Source: Gambelia wislizenii (taxonomy: Eukaryota; Chordata; Lepidosauria; Squamata; Crotaphytidae). Taken from it: 64,000 nt of DNA. The stretch is from contig JAUMIR010000001.1 of the NCBI GenBank assembly GCA_030847615.1, positions 256,993,187 to 257,057,186 of the forward strand. Reading direction: 5' to 3'. Of this stretch, positions 11,957-23,111 are shown one piece after another (position 1 is the first letter of the stretch; each line of letters opens with the position of its first letter). The translations under genes and the position numbers were made by a program. The notes beneath the pieces are model-generated. The model did not search any database. It was given only the letters and a program-made list of their open reading frames with translations, and was not told where the DNA came from.

Positions 11957-12539
11957 GGACTGTATCAAACCACCCTCCTTTTGTGTTCTTTTGCTGTAAT
12001 ACTCTGTGATGTTTTTATGCCAGCAAAAGAACCCCCTTTACCACACTTACCTCCTATCCAGTGAAAAGGCAGCCCTGGCAATGATGAAGGAATGAACAGA
12101 GTTCTGTTCAATTCCTCGATGAAATCTTGTGGATTCTCGTAAGAAGATGCAAACGCAGGAAATTCAAAAAACAAAATAAAAATAACACAAAGAAAGTTTT
12201 AAAAAGCACAGAAACACACTTTAAAAGCCCCAAGTGAACAAGGGAGGTTCACAAAAAGAGTGTCACCTACCTGGATGTCGGGATTTCACCTGGAAGTGTT
12301 CTGGCTGGACCAGCCATCAACGCTGTATTCACACGAAAAAAAGGTATGAGGCTTCAAACACCGGCAATGCTGGCAAAAAAGCACCATAGCCTATCTATTG
12401 ATGGCTTGTCACATCAATAAAATAGAAGGCCTTATTTACAAGACATAAATGCGAAGTGACCACAACATCTGGTATGAGTGCCTTTTCATGTTTATGTGGT
12501 GTCATTATGATACCGTATTTAGTGCGTCTGATAAAGTCT
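11957..12539. mobile_element. TIR element with 3-bp duplication (family A type)
   Basis: Left end GGACTGTATCA and right end TCTGATAAAGTCT are inverted relatives of the family A terminus. CAA occurs on both sides (11954-11956 and 12540-12542). The interior shares 'ctattgatggcttgtc' with a truncated relative at about 26800-27165 and 'cctggatgtcgggat'-type wording with the copy at 33070-33687. Confidence 0.7.
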
Positions 12540-12542
12540 CAA

Positions 12543-12901
12543 GGGGCCGTTTATATGGCAAAATAAATTCTCCAAGAATTTGCAAAGAGTCCTAATAGTT
12601 CCCACATCTTTCAGATCAAAGTCGCCATATTCAGAAGGAGGGGGGCAAAAAAAACCCATAAGTCATGCAGTATCAGCTTTTGCTATTTTCCCTGTCTTTT
12701 TTGAAAAGTAGTGCAAATTAGCGCATTATCAATTGTTTGAATGACCATTTCGCTTATGGCAGTGGGAACTATCAGCAGTCTTTCCGAAACAGCCATAACA
12801 GAGCTTAGTCGTCATTGGTTGGACTGAGGGGGTGGACTTGCAAGAGATGAGGCTTGAAAAGATCCAGCCAGCTGGCTTGCTTTCTACCATAATTACTGTT
12901 C

Positions 12902-12951
<50 letters not shown>

Positions 12952-12957
12952 CTGAGT

Positions 12958-12998
<41 letters not shown>

Positions 12999-13431
12999 TC
13001 CATCTGATCGCTAGATCGTCCGTGTGTGTGTGTGTGTGTGTGTGTGCACGCGGGCAAGAGAGAGAGGGAGAGAGGGAGAGGGAGAGGGAGAGAGGAAGAG
13101 TAATTATGCTAGAAAGCAAGTATTATTCCTCCCCCCCGGTCTCCCTCTTTTTTTTTGTTACTTTATCTGGTTTTCTCAGGTGAAGCTACAAAGCTACGGT
13201 CTTTCCCCCCCTCGCACTGCCCCCCTCCTCACTTCCTCCCTGCCTCCTGCCTGGATTTAATGACAGTGATCTGGAGGCCATGCCCCTCCAGCTTTGTCTG
13301 TGTAAACTTAGAAAGGCGAAACTCACCAGATCTTCCAGTTTAGCAATAAATCATGTGAACTATGCAGCGCTGGTGCAAGAGGATGGCAATCTGGAATTTT
13401 GCGCACTTTATTCTGCCGTGTAACAGGCCCC
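12543..13431. mobile_element. TIR element (family C), copy 2
   Basis: Ends GGGGCCGTTTATATGGCAAA and TTCTGCCGTGTAACAGGCCCC are inverted. It starts directly at the CAA that closes the preceding TIR element. The core carries long (GT)n and (GA)n arrays that expand the element. A partial relative lies at about 37085-37430. Confidence 0.7.
12905..13097. repeat. Compound (GT)n/(GA)n microsatellite
   Basis: GT, GA, GT and GAGAGG runs follow one another. The apparent serine/leucine- or arginine/glutamate-rich frames on both strands are products of the dinucleotides. Confidence 0.95.
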
Positions 13432-14984
13432 TGAAAGTGCTGTCAGCATTTTACATGTTATGAAGGGGAGCCCACTTAGACAGCGTAATAGCCAAATCCC
13501 CTCAGGCGACAACCCTGATTGAGCCAGCACCAGATCAAGGGCTGGCCCAAGACAATTTGCTACCCTCCCCAATGAAATTTTCCTTCATTTAAATGTTTAG
13601 CATTGTAGAGAGCATGAGACACTGACAATCATTCAGACCTAGGACTCTTATTCACTGTGTTCACATTCCCTTTCTAACTGTGCCTGCCCCTTTTCTTTGG
13701 ATGCCTGAACTGTATTCTAAATGCTCAACAGTGGTTGAAGTGACTGCAAGGCTAGAAAATTGGGGACTGAAGAAAAATTTCATGGGAGGGGCAGAATTTT
13801 TATTTGGGGGGGGGCAGTGCCCTCATTTTATCTCCCCATTAGCTACACCACTGGGAAGGGACTGTCTGCGCTGATCCACATGCAGAAGCTGTTTGGACTT
13901 CCAGCTGTATATCACTTTAGTACAGGTGATGGGACAACATCCTTTGCCACACCTGAGGACAGCAGGGCAGTTTAGGGGATTAGGGCAGGCAAGAGGCCGA
14001 CACAGCTCTGTCCTCCAAGAGAGGTGAATGGATGGGTTGGGGGCTTAGGAGGATTTGTGGGGTTGGAAGAAGGGGAGGTTTTTGTTCATTAGGGGCAGAG
14101 GGGAAGCCAACCAGCTGCAAGGGATTATGGGCAAGCTGGAGACCCTGCTTACAGTGGGCGAGGTCTTAGGAGGAATAGCTAGGGGTCTGCTGCTACCACT
14201 ACCCTTCAGAGCGAAGCAACTGCCTCACTCTGACTAATCAGAGGTAGGGCTGGCTCTCACACTGGAATGAGCTTGCCAGGCTGATCAAATGCATTTTTCT
14301 GCCCGAGGTATTCGTGATGTATCTTTATTCCATGTCCAAGAAATTCAGCTGGGGTTTTGAGGGTGTGGGGTGGATGGGGGTAAGCAGGGAAAATGGCTGC
14401 CTGGGGCAGATGTTTCCTTCTGCCTAATGCAGGGGTGTTCCTGGGACTCTTTCATACGTACTGCCAGAAATGCCAACAAGCAAACAGACAAAAACAAAAT
14501 CCAGAAATGGCTGGGAGTCCATTTCTAATTTTGGAAAACAGTTTCTAAATGTGAAGTGGTGTATGGGCCCACTGCAAACCTTTTTAAAAGATGAATTGCT
14601 ATCCCTTGCTAGGAGAGGCAATTTACACCCACCCATACTTTTTTGGACCAGAAAAAAAGATGGTCTGAGATTGTGACTTTTCTTGGCAAAATTATAAAGA
14701 ATGATGGATCATTAGGTAGCATGAGGAAACCACCACAGGCAGCAGATTTTGAGGGTCGTAGATTGTCAGCGAATTGTTAGTTATCAATTTCTTCTTGTTT
14801 TTGCTGGCAAGGAGATGAAAGCAGGTGCTTGTGGGATTTTTTGCTCTGGGTGCCAAAATAACTCGCATAACTTTGGTATTATGTGCCATGATTTTTGGTT
14901 GGACATATTTGCTACTCTGCCTCAGAAGCAAAACTGTTGGGATAGCACTGGGTAAAGCAATTACAGAGGTAGCAGAAACAGTTG
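13432..14984. other. No gene seen
   Basis: Non-coding sequence of ordinary composition with G-rich runs near 13805 and 14050. The overlapping short frames on both strands have no recognisable domain. Confidence 0.6.
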
Positions 14985-15345
14985 AGTTATTATTAACTGC
15001 TGTCAAGTCAACTTTGACTTATGGTGACCCTATGAATGACAGACCTCCAAGTCACGCTGTCTTTAACAGCCCTGCTCAGGTCTTGCAGACTCAGGCTGTG
15101 GCTTCCTTGAGTGAGTCTATCTATCTGGAGTATGGTCTTCCTCTTTTCCTACTGCCTTCTACCCTACCAAGCATTATTGTCTTTTTTAGTGAGTCATGTC
15201 TTCTCATATGTCCAAAGTACAACCATCTCAGCTAAGCCATCTTGGCTTCTAGGGAGGGTTCAGGCCTCATTTATTCTAGGACCCGTTTATTTGCCTTTTT
15301 GCCAGTCCAAGATATCCATAGAACTCTTCTCCAGCACCAAATGAA
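14985..15345 (-). mobile_element. RTE/BovB-like LINE 3' end
   Basis: The left part reads 'tgctgtcaagtcaac...atggtgaccctatgaatga' (shown in part), the complement of the BovB-like 3' UTR. It continues into the distal RT region with the 'cttggcttctagg' signature. Wording closely matches 58195-58560 and 45405-45690. Confidence 0.8.
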
Positions 15346-15917
15346 TCATGAGCAGTAACAATAGGTGCAATCAACACTTTTTTTCCCCTGCAGCAGGTGC
15401 CTTAAAGCATGAGAAGGGTTCCACGGCGATGCAGCCCAATGCCACACAAAATTTAACGTTCTCAAGGCACAGTTTTCAAGGACCACAATGGACCTCCACC
15501 CCGAACCAGTGCCCACCTTTCTATAGAAGGAGGAGCACCCTATGGGAGATGGTAGGTAGGTCCAGCTGGTGCAACTGTCGCCCACATGGTAAATGACATA
15601 CACCTGCAGAATTTGCAGGACAAACCTCCTGCCTCCCCAAGGCAAAATACATGTGTGTGATGCCAATGTTATTTTTTCCCTTCTATTTCTGTTGTCTAGG
15701 GGTTTTTACAAGATTATGTGCAAGAGAGCTTGCCACCTTTCCCTCTTTGGGTTCCCAAGAGTGGGGGTGGAGAGGAGGAAAAGGCTGGCCCTTCCACTGG
15801 TGAGTGTTCTATGAAACAAAATAGGGTGGATATTGGCAAAATATGGCTTGATTCCTCTGGCCATGATCTGTTTCCCCTGGCTCTCCCCACTCTTTTGCAA
15901 TGTGTAAGTGATGGTGC
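15346..15917. other. Spacer, no gene seen
   Basis: Non-coding. The long plus-strand frame that enters the LINE from 15718 starts at a GTG in this unrelated flank. Homology to the other LINE copy begins only near 15918. Confidence 0.6.
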
Positions 15918-18226
15918 CCATCCTACAGATCCTTCTCCTACAGTGCTTTGGCAACATATCAAAAACAGTATCCTCCAGTCTGCAGAAGAATCCCTCGGGT
16001 TCTCCCACAAGAAAAATCAAGACTGGTTTGATGAAAACAACCAAGAGATCCAGGAGCTGTTGGCAAGGAAGAGAGCTGGTCACCAGGCATACCTCGCCCA
16101 GCCAACCTGTCATGTAAGAAAAGCAGCTTTCCGCCTCACATGTAGCAAACTACAACAAAAACTCCGAGACATGCAGAACAAGTGGTGGATCAATATAGCA
16201 GAAAAGACACAACGCTGTGCAGATCTGGGTGATCATAGAGGATTTTATGAAGCTCTTAAAGCAGTGTTTGGACCTACTTATCAGGTCCAAAGCTCCTTAT
16301 ACAGTACAGATGGTCAAACATTAATTACTGATAAAGCCTCCATCCTAAATCGTTGGGCTGAACATTTTCAAAGTCTCTTTAGCACCAACCGAGTAGTCCA
16401 AGCCTCAGCTATCCAACATATGATACAAAAACCAATGAAAAATGAATTGGACATAGCTCCCACTTTGGAAGAGACCCTTAAGGCCATACAGCAGATGAAA
16501 AACGGCAAGGCAGCTGGGATTGATGGAATCCCACCTGAAGTTTGGAAACACGGAGGTCATGCACTCCACGAAAAATTCCATGAATTCCTTGTGATTTGCT
16601 GGGAAAAAGGGGAACTGCCATCAGACCTCCGAGATGCAGTCATCATCACCCTGTACAAGAAAAAAGGAGCAAAATCCGATTTGCTCAACCTATCGAGGCA
16701 TAACACTGCTCTCTATTGCTGGAAAAATCCTTGCAAGGATACTCCTGAACAGATTAGTTCCTGCTATTGCAGAAGAACTTCTCCCTGAAAGCCAATGTGG
16801 CTTCAGAGTTAATAGGAGTACTACAGACATGGTATTTGCCCTTAGGCAACTGCAAGAAAAATGTAGGGAGCAGAACAAGGGTCTCTATGTAACATTTGTC
16901 GACCTCACCAAAGCCTTTGACACTGTAAGTAGAAAAGGTCTGTGGCAGATCCTGGAAAAACTAGGATGTCCCCCCAAATTCCTTAAAATGATTATCTTGC
17001 TACACGAGGGACAGCGTGGTCAAGTCAGATATGGCAATGCTCTTTTAGAGCCCTTTCTAATAACTAATGGAGTGAAGCAAGGTTGTGTTCTTGCACCAAC
17101 TTTATTTACAATCTTCTTTAGCATGATGCTTCAAAGGGCTATGGCAGAGCTTGAAGAAGACGATGGCATCTATATACGCTACCGTACTGATGGTAGCTTG
17201 TTTAACTTAAGCCGTCTGAGGGCTCACACTAAGACTCTAAACTATCTAGTCCGTGAGCTGCTCTTCGCCGATGCTGCTGCCCTTGTTGCCCACACAGAAG
17301 CAGCTCTGCAGCGCCTAACATCCTGCTTTGCAACAGCTGCAGAGCTGTTTGGGCTAGAAGTCAACCTGAAGAAAACAGAAGTTCTTTACCAGACTGCACC
17401 ACAGGACGAACACCACCATCCACACATTGCCGTCGGCAAATCTGTGCTCAAGTCCGTTCAGCAGTTCACCTACCTGGGAAGCATCATCTCCTCAGATGCC
17501 AAGATTGACAAAGAGATCGATCACAGATTAGCAAAGGCATATAGTGCATTTGGAAGACTTCACAAAAGAGTCTGGAGCAATAAACACCTGAGGCAAAGTA
17601 CAAAAATCAGTGTGTATAGAGCCATCGTACTGTCTATCCTCCTTTATGGATCTGAAACATGGGTCACCTATCGCCACCACCTACGACTCCTCGAGCGGTT
17701 TCATCAGCGCTGTCTATGCACAATCCTAAATATACACTGGACTCACTATGTGACGAATGTTGCTGTCCTTGAGCAAGCAGGGATCACCAGCATTGAGGCC
17801 ATGATATTGAGAACACAGCTGCGCTGGGCAGGGCACGTTTCTAGGATGGAGGACCATCGCCTCCCAAAAATACTACTCTACGGTGAACTCGCCACGGGTC
17901 AGCGTAAGAGGGGCGCTCCAAAAAAGCGATACAAAGACTCCCTGAAACAACATCTCAGGCTTGGCCAAATTGATCACCAACAGTGGTCCGCCCTGGCCTC
18001 ACATCGGGAGGCATGGAGACGCACTATCCACAATGCTGCAGCCTTATTTGAGAACTCACAACGAACAAGTCTTGAAGAGAAACGACAACACAGAAAGAAT
18101 CTCAACCCAAAAACATCACCCAAGGAGACCTTCTGCTGTGCTTTTTGCAACCGGACTTGTTTATCTCGGATTGGCCTTTTTAGTCATCAGCGCGCTTGCA
18201 GAAAGCGCGGGATGAGTCCTTCCTGA
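15918..18226 (+). pseudogene. LINE reverse transcriptase with C-terminal zinc finger, broken
   Basis: Two frames make up the protein. The first (to about 16685) covers the linker and RT fingers ('MKNGKAAGIDGIPPEVWK'). A one-base shift near 16680 moves the rest into the 16634-18226 frame. That part has 'YRGITLLS', 'FVDLTKAFDTV' (catalytic Asp at 16901-16903), 'NGVKQGCVLAP' and the thumb-like 'FTYLGSIIS' region. 'RWAGHVSRM' follows, and a C-terminal Cys-Cys-His-Cys finger ('CAFC...SHQRAC') lies in the last 30 residues. The active-site box reads F-A-D-A at 17264-17275, so the second catalytic Asp is Ala. The enzyme would be inactive even without the frameshift. The endonuclease is absent. Confidence 0.85.
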
Positions 18227-18262
18227 ATCTTCGTTTGCAAAGAAAAGCCAGAGAGAGAGAGA
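15918..18262 (+). mobile_element. APE-type LINE (family V), copy 2, 5'-truncated
   Basis: Begins abruptly at about 15918 in the endonuclease-RT linker and runs to the 3' end just past the stop at 18224-18226, closing with a CAGAGAGAGA-type run. The 5' truncation is typical of target-primed reverse transcription. It overlaps the reverse-strand copy at window positions 1-631. The two copies differ at few positions in that overlap, so they are of similar, moderate age. Confidence 0.85.
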
Positions 18263-18377
18263 GGTGATGGTGGTCGTGCAGTGGGATCCCAATGGGGGGA
18301 GTCGGTGGAGAACCCGGGGAGTGAGAGGGAGCAAGGTAATGTAAACATATAGTTAGGGAGGGGGGAGTTATTGATCA

Positions 18378-18672
18378 TGTCAGGATATTGGGACATGCAG
18401 TAGACTTATTCTGTAAAGAGCTGAGATGTAGCAGTCTACAGAGCTGCAGAGTTAGCTGGCAGCAATTTGCAGAAACTAGCTGGGTAAATGTATCAATATT
18501 TGCTGGGCTCAGAGCCCAGGAGCTGGGTTGTGCAGAGTTGAGTTAAGTTTGTTAGTTCTGTATTGGATTTCACAGAGGGAAGATGTTTTCTTTTGAATGC
18601 TGTATATATCTGTAAATACTCTTCATTGTGCTCAATTAAAGAGAAGTTTATTTTAGACATAAGCCTGTGTCT
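18378..18672 (+). mobile_element. LTR-like fragment, possibly copia-type
   Basis: Begins TGTCAGGATATTGG, sharing its first seven bases with the copia LTR at 46033. It has a TATA-like 'gtatatatctgtaaatac' and an AATTAAAG near its 3' part. No closing CA end is visible because the family A element at 18675 follows immediately. It may be a solo LTR cut by that insertion; divergence is too high to be sure. Confidence 0.35.
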
Positions 18673-18674
18673 GT

Positions 18675-19018
18675 GGACTTTTTCAGATGGGCTTTTTAAT
18701 CCATGGCAGGCACGGAACAGGGTCGAGAAAGGGTTTCCTTTTCAGACGTTCTCGTCCCCATCCCGTGCTGCCCCTGTACTACTTCCATGATATTATATTC
18801 ATAGGGAAGAGTCATGAATAGACCACCCATTCCGTTTCTCTCATGCAATCACAGGTGGTCTGAAGGGTGCCCCATTATTCTCCTGTTATGTTGGTGTGAT
18901 GCCAGCCACAGGGGGGAGGTCCATGCTTCTGGTCGAGATAGGGACATCAAGGTAAGTGGCACCCTTCCCCCCCCCCGGGTTACTTGGGATTTTAAAAATC
19001 TGTTTTTGTGCTTTGTGC
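18675..19018 (+). mobile_element. TIR element family A, 3'-truncated
   Basis: Starts GGACTTTTTCAGATGGGC and follows the same interior as the full copies (a phrase containing 'gggtcgagaaagggtttcc', then 'cacaggtggtctgaa'). It ends at the SINE near 19020. The right TIR is missing. Confidence 0.7.
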
Positions 19019-19019
19019 A

Positions 19020-19225
19020 CTTTGAAATTCTGCAGCCACAACATTGTGAGTGTGATCCTGCGGGGCTCCAGGTCGACTCAACTTTCCAGCCTTCTGTAGT
19101 TCAGTAAAATGAGTACCCAGCTTGCTGGGGGCAATTAATGAACACATTGTAAACCACTTAGAGAGTGCTTTGGCACTATAAAGCAGTACAGAAATGTAAG
19201 TGGTATTGCTATTGCTGCTATTGTC
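19020..19225 (+). mobile_element. tRNA-related SINE, 5'-truncated
   Basis: A worn B-box ('gtgtgatcctgcgggg') is followed by 'ctccaggtcgactca', 'gtaaaatgagtacccagctt' and 'gcactataaagcagta'. A second copy without the head lies at 20872-21064. This is a common reptile SINE body; I do not assign a family name. Confidence 0.75.
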
Positions 19226-19614
19226 TCCCACTCCTTTCTGCATCTCTGTTCAGTGAGCCTTTCTGCTGGTGAAAGTGTGGCCTTGAGGTTAGCCACAATG
19301 GATCCTGTAATGCAAAACATTCTAAGTAGCCAGTTAGTGGGGGAATCAGACCTATATTTTGCAACACTCACAGTGAACCAACTAACAGAACAAGACCCCC
19401 ACCTTCCTGGCAGTCCCATACAGTGAATAGTTTGGGTGATAAAAGCAGAGGACAAATGTTTAAGCATATTTTCTATTGTTTTCTGTTTAAATTTCTTCAA
19501 ACATACATATAGCTGCATTGTTCACCAGTTTTTAAAAAGGTGTGTTTCCAACATCTTTAATTTGTACTCGGTCATGTAATCTGTTCCACTACTAGCCATA
19601 TAGTGTCCCCACTA
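19226..19614. other. No gene seen
   Basis: Non-coding. A 127-codon minus-strand frame at 19135-19518 crosses the SINE end and shows no domain. Confidence 0.55.
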
Positions 19615-19617
19615 TTG

Positions 19618-19919
19618 GGAGATTATCAGATGCAAGTGGAATGTGGGGGGAAACTGTGTTCCAAACTGCGCCAAAAGAATAGGAGGAGAACAGAAAGGAC
19701 AACATTATCAGATGCTGTGTCCTTTTGCAATCCGGGGGGCATAGCACTGCCATGGACAAGGCTTCCCTCTCTTATTGATGGGGACAAGCCGTGAATGATT
19801 ACTCACGGCCACATTACACTCCCCCCACGGAGACTGGAGGATGACGTTGTCTGATAATCTTGCCTGTTCTGGTTCTTATCGATCTTCTGACATGGTACTT
19901 GCCACATCTGATAATCTCC
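19618..19919. mobile_element. 302-bp fold-back MITE with TTG duplication
   Basis: Ends GGGAGATTATCAGATG and CATCTGATAATCTCC are inverted. A second inner pair, 'acattatcagatg' and 'gttgtctgataatctt', repeats the terminal motif. TTG flanks both sides (19615-19617 and 19920-19922), giving a 3-bp target duplication. Confidence 0.85.
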
Positions 19920-19929
19920 TTGGTTTAAA

Positions 19930-20430
19930 TTTCCCTTTGAATTCTTGGATCTTGTGGAAGAAGTCTCTTGTTCTTCTTTTTGTTGTTGTTGTCATCTTCT
20001 ATTTCTCTGCATTGATTATTATAGTACTTATTCTTGTCCCTGTGCACAAGTTGCTGAACAATTGCATTCAGGGTTCTGACCCTGTTTCTGTCACCTTTTA
20101 CTTTTTGCTTATCTGTTCTTAATTGCTTGAAGAATTTCAACTATCATCCACTGAGACTTCTCTTCCTTTTTGGCTGCAGTTAGTGTCTTTTTGTATTCCT
20201 CCATGACAATGTCCCTGGCTTCAGTCCAAGTTCTTCTGGCTCCAGGTCAATTAGGCTTAATAGTGGAAATCTATTTTTTGCATTATCTTTAAATTCTGTG
20301 GGGATGTTCTTCAGGTTGCATTTTGGCACAATGGTTGGTTTAGTGTTCTTCTTAAGATTTACTCTCATTTTTTTAATATTAGCAACTCATGGTCTGTGTC
20401 ACAAACTGCTCCTGATCTTGCATTCAAAAT
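19930..20430 (-). mobile_element. RTE/BovB-like LINE, endonuclease-RT linker region
   Basis: Two minus-strand frames (20368-20180 and 20140-19925) carry pieces typical of the BovB linker. They include 'MRVNLKKNTKP' with 'IPTEFKDNAKNRF', and 'LVHRDKNKYYNNQCREIED' (the RDK...NxQCxEIE signature upstream of the RT). In-frame stops and shifts separate them. Unlike the other BovB scraps in the window, this is an internal segment rather than a 3' end. Confidence 0.7.
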
Positions 20431-20516
20431 GGGTTTACTGTGCCTCCTTGTATGAAGTACTAACAATCGTTAACTATGGTGCCACTGCCATTGTCTCTCT
20501 GAGAGATCTTCTGCCA

Positions 20517-20518
<2 letters not shown>

Positions 20519-20555
<37 letters not shown>

Positions 20556-20562
20556 TCACTGC
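20519..20562. repeat. (CT)n(CA)n microsatellite
   Basis: A CT run followed by a CA run. Confidence 0.9.
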
Positions 20563-20599
20563 TGCTGCTGCCGCTTCCCAGTAGCTGTTTGGCAATTTA

Positions 20600-21400
20600 G
20601 GACGTTTTCAAAAGGGCTTTTTATTCCAGGGCAGGCAGGGTCGAGAAAGGGTTTCCGTTTCAGACGACGTCAACCCTGTCCCATCTTGCTCCCGTGCTGC
20701 CCCTGTGACATTCTATTCATGGGGAAATATCATGAATAGAACACCTGTTCTGTTACTGTCATGGAATCACAGGTGGTCTGAAAGGTGCCCCGTTCCTATC
20801 CTGTTATGCTGGTGCAATGCCAGCCGCAGGGGGAGGTCTGTTCCGAACACTTCTGGTCCAGATCGGGACATCCTTTCGTAGGTCGGTAAAATGAGTACCC
20901 TGCTTGTGGGGGCAATTAGCTAACACACATTGGAAGCTGCTTAATGCAGTGTAGATGTGTAAATTGCTATTGTTTAAAACAGTTTGTAAGCCGCTCTGAT
21001 AGCCTTGTGGCTGAAGAGCGGGGTATAAATAAAATAAAATAAAATAAAATAAAAATAAATAAATCAAGGTAAGTGGCACACTTTTTGTCCCCTCCCTGGG
21101 TTACTTGGTTTTTTAAATGGGTTTTTGTGCTTGTGTACTTTTAAGTTCTTTTTTTTCCTTTTATTTTTAAATTCCCCGTGCAATCGTTCTCTCATGAGAA
21201 CAGGTGGGATTTCATTTCCGGGACGTGAATGCAGCTTTATGACAGCTGCATTCACTCCCGGCCAGCCAAGGGGAGGGGGAGGATGTTCCTGTCACGGAAA
21301 AGGGTAGGTGTTTGAAAAAAATTATTCCGTGGCAGGGAGTGTAGTGGGAGGGTGTTTAGCGGGGCAGGAACGGGGTAAAAGTCCCCGTCTGAAAATGTCC
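20600..21400. mobile_element. TIR element family A with SINE inserted
   Basis: Left TIR GGACGTTTTCAAAAGGGC and right TIR CCGTCTGAAAATGTCC; TTA flanks both (20597-20599 and 21401-21403). The interior (about 600 bp without the insert) matches the copies at 18675, 33070 and 59964. They share 'gtgaatgcagcttt' followed by an inverted 'gctgcattcac', and 'gttacttgg'. No transposase frame. The SINE and an L2-type tail sit at 20872-21064. Confidence 0.85.
20872..21064 (+). mobile_element. SINE body with L2-type tail, inserted in a TIR element
   Basis: 'gtaaaatgagtacc' and 'gggggcaattagc' match the SINE at 19020. The end 'taagccgctctgatag...gaagagcggggtataaat' followed by (AAAAT)n is the conserved L2-type 3' tail. 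The shared tail suggests L2 enzymes mobilised it. Confidence 0.75.
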
Positions 21401-21607
21401 TTAGTCTGGCTTCTCAGCAAAAGCCTGTCTGATATGGGAAACCGTACCAGCAACGCTGTTACCATCAGCAATGCCTCTTGCTTCACATGAGCATGCAATC
21501 CCACCACCATGGAAAGGCAGTGCCTTGGTGGGAGCAGATACAGTAGTGGTAGAGTTGACCAACTCTAAATGAGGAGGAGGGGGAGAAGAAGATGGCTGCA
21601 GATCAAA

Positions 21608-21843
21608 GTGCTATTAGAGATGTGGTGTAGCAGTTTGAGTATTGGACTACAAGTCTGGAGACCAGGGTTTGAATCCCTGCTCAGCCATGGAAACCCATTG
21701 GGTGACTTCGGGCAAGTCACATTCTCTCAGCCTCAAAGGAAAGCAATGACACTCCCCCACCCAAATAAATCTTGCCAACGAAACCCCATGATAGGTTTGC
21801 TTTAGGTTTGCCATAAGTCAGAAATGATATGAAGCACACAAAA
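21608..21843 (+). mobile_element. tRNA-derived SINE
   Basis: Head with A-box-like 'tggtgtagcagtttgagta' and B-box-like 'gggtttgaatccc', then 'cagccatggaaaccca', 'ggcaagtcac', 'cttgccaacgaaacccc' and a 3' 'gccataagtcagaaat'. Same family as 9500-9783 and 31985-32218. Confidence 0.9.
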
Positions 21844-22485
21844 ACAACTGCAGTGGGTCTCCAAAAGTTGGTAACTCAGATGAAAATTACATGGCAGTCT
21901 TATTAAGGGCCTTCAGTTAAGTTCACCATTAGCTTAACCTTCCTCAATGGTAATCAGTAATTTGTTCTCTGCAAGCTAATCAGCTTTCATACTGTTAGAA
22001 GTGGCATAATTACACAAGTGATTACCACTTTGGTTTCTAAACAGGCAGTAAATGGATAAATTTGCATAGGAGGCCCAAGGGTGGGTTAAAACTAAACTTG
22101 AAGGAGGAGATAAGTAATGAGAGAGGGATGTGAGCCACCAAAAGGTTATCTTCCATCAAAATGAATTTTGAAAGTATGTGATCCCCCCACAACATTGGTG
22201 TTACTGGATTGCAGAGTCCTGTGGTACTTTATCATACATATTATGGCTTCAGCTTTCATGGAGTAGTTATTTGAACAGGTTATGAAGATACTCCATATCT
22301 CCAGCGATAGGATCCGTAAAGAAGTTGGGTCTGAGGCTTCTATCCCTATACCCTCTCATTCTCCTTAACCCATCTATTTTTTTCATCTGCATCTGCTTCA
22401 GTTTCAGTTCTGGGGGGAATTATGGGAAATAACAACAACAATATCATCTTTGAATTTAAAACATTGAATTCCAACTTGGGTCCCG
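21844..22485. other. No gene; one repeat scrap
   Basis: Non-coding. About 22200-22300 resembles a worn reptile repeat ('gcagagtcctgtggtacttt', 'gcttcagctttcatgg'). Confidence 0.5.
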
Positions 22486-22489
22486 CACG

Positions 22490-22573
22490 GGGAGAAAACC
22501 AGGATATAAAATAAATATGTCTATTCCAAATTAAATCCCATTGAGTTTAATGAGTTTTAATTTTGAATAGACA

Positions 22574-22604
<31 letters not shown>

Positions 22605-22735
22605 TATCCCGCTTTTCTCCCAGCACAGGACCCAAGGGGACGTACACAATACAATTTAAAAACTCTTAATACAAAAGTTAAAACACAGTTAGACTAAATT
22701 GCTACCTGTATTTAAAAAAAAAACAAGTTAAAAAC
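22490..22735. repeat. Two L2-type tails, head to head
   Basis: A forward tail ('cccgcacggggagaaaac...gatataaaataaat') and a reverse tail ('ttatttattta...atcccgcttttctccc') face each other around a short AT-rich core. TATGTCTATTC and GAATAGACATA form the inner inverted repeat. Confidence 0.6.
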
Positions 22736-23110
22736 AATATTAAAAGACATGAATAGGACTGCACTGTTAGTTTGGCCACAAACCCATTCTACCATGGATG
22801 GAGAATGTATAGCCATCCAGATTTTTTTAGACTTCAGTTCCCATTACCTCTTACTAGCAGTTGATGGGACTGGCAGTCCAACATCATATGGAGGGTCATT
22901 CCTAACATTCTATATTTTTGCTCTCATGCTCTTTAACATATTTGGACAAAGTTCATTTGCTTCTCTTTTGTTTTCTAATATTTATAGCCTGTCCCATCAA
23001 AGAAGGGCACATTGCATGCATATTTACCATTTGAAATAAGGTTCAAAATTCCCAAGTACTGTATTTCAAGATTTGCTTCCTAAGGGATGCTTTCACATTA
23101 CAGTTGCACA
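22736..23110. other. No gene seen
   Basis: Non-coding. The frame at 22749-23039 is AT-rich with no domain. Confidence 0.5.
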
Positions 23111-23111
23111 T

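Noticed and set aside
12805..13260. Ser/Leu-rich and Arg/Glu-rich frames on both strands
   Set aside because: They are translations of GT and GA microsatellite; all frames stay open because the repeat lacks stops.
15718..15917. N-terminal extension of the LINE frame
   Set aside because: Starts with GTG in flank that has no counterpart in the other LINE copy; chance open frame.
21608..21700. tRNA gene
   Set aside because: Has A- and B-box-like stretches but no complete cloverleaf; it continues into a SINE body found twice more in the window.
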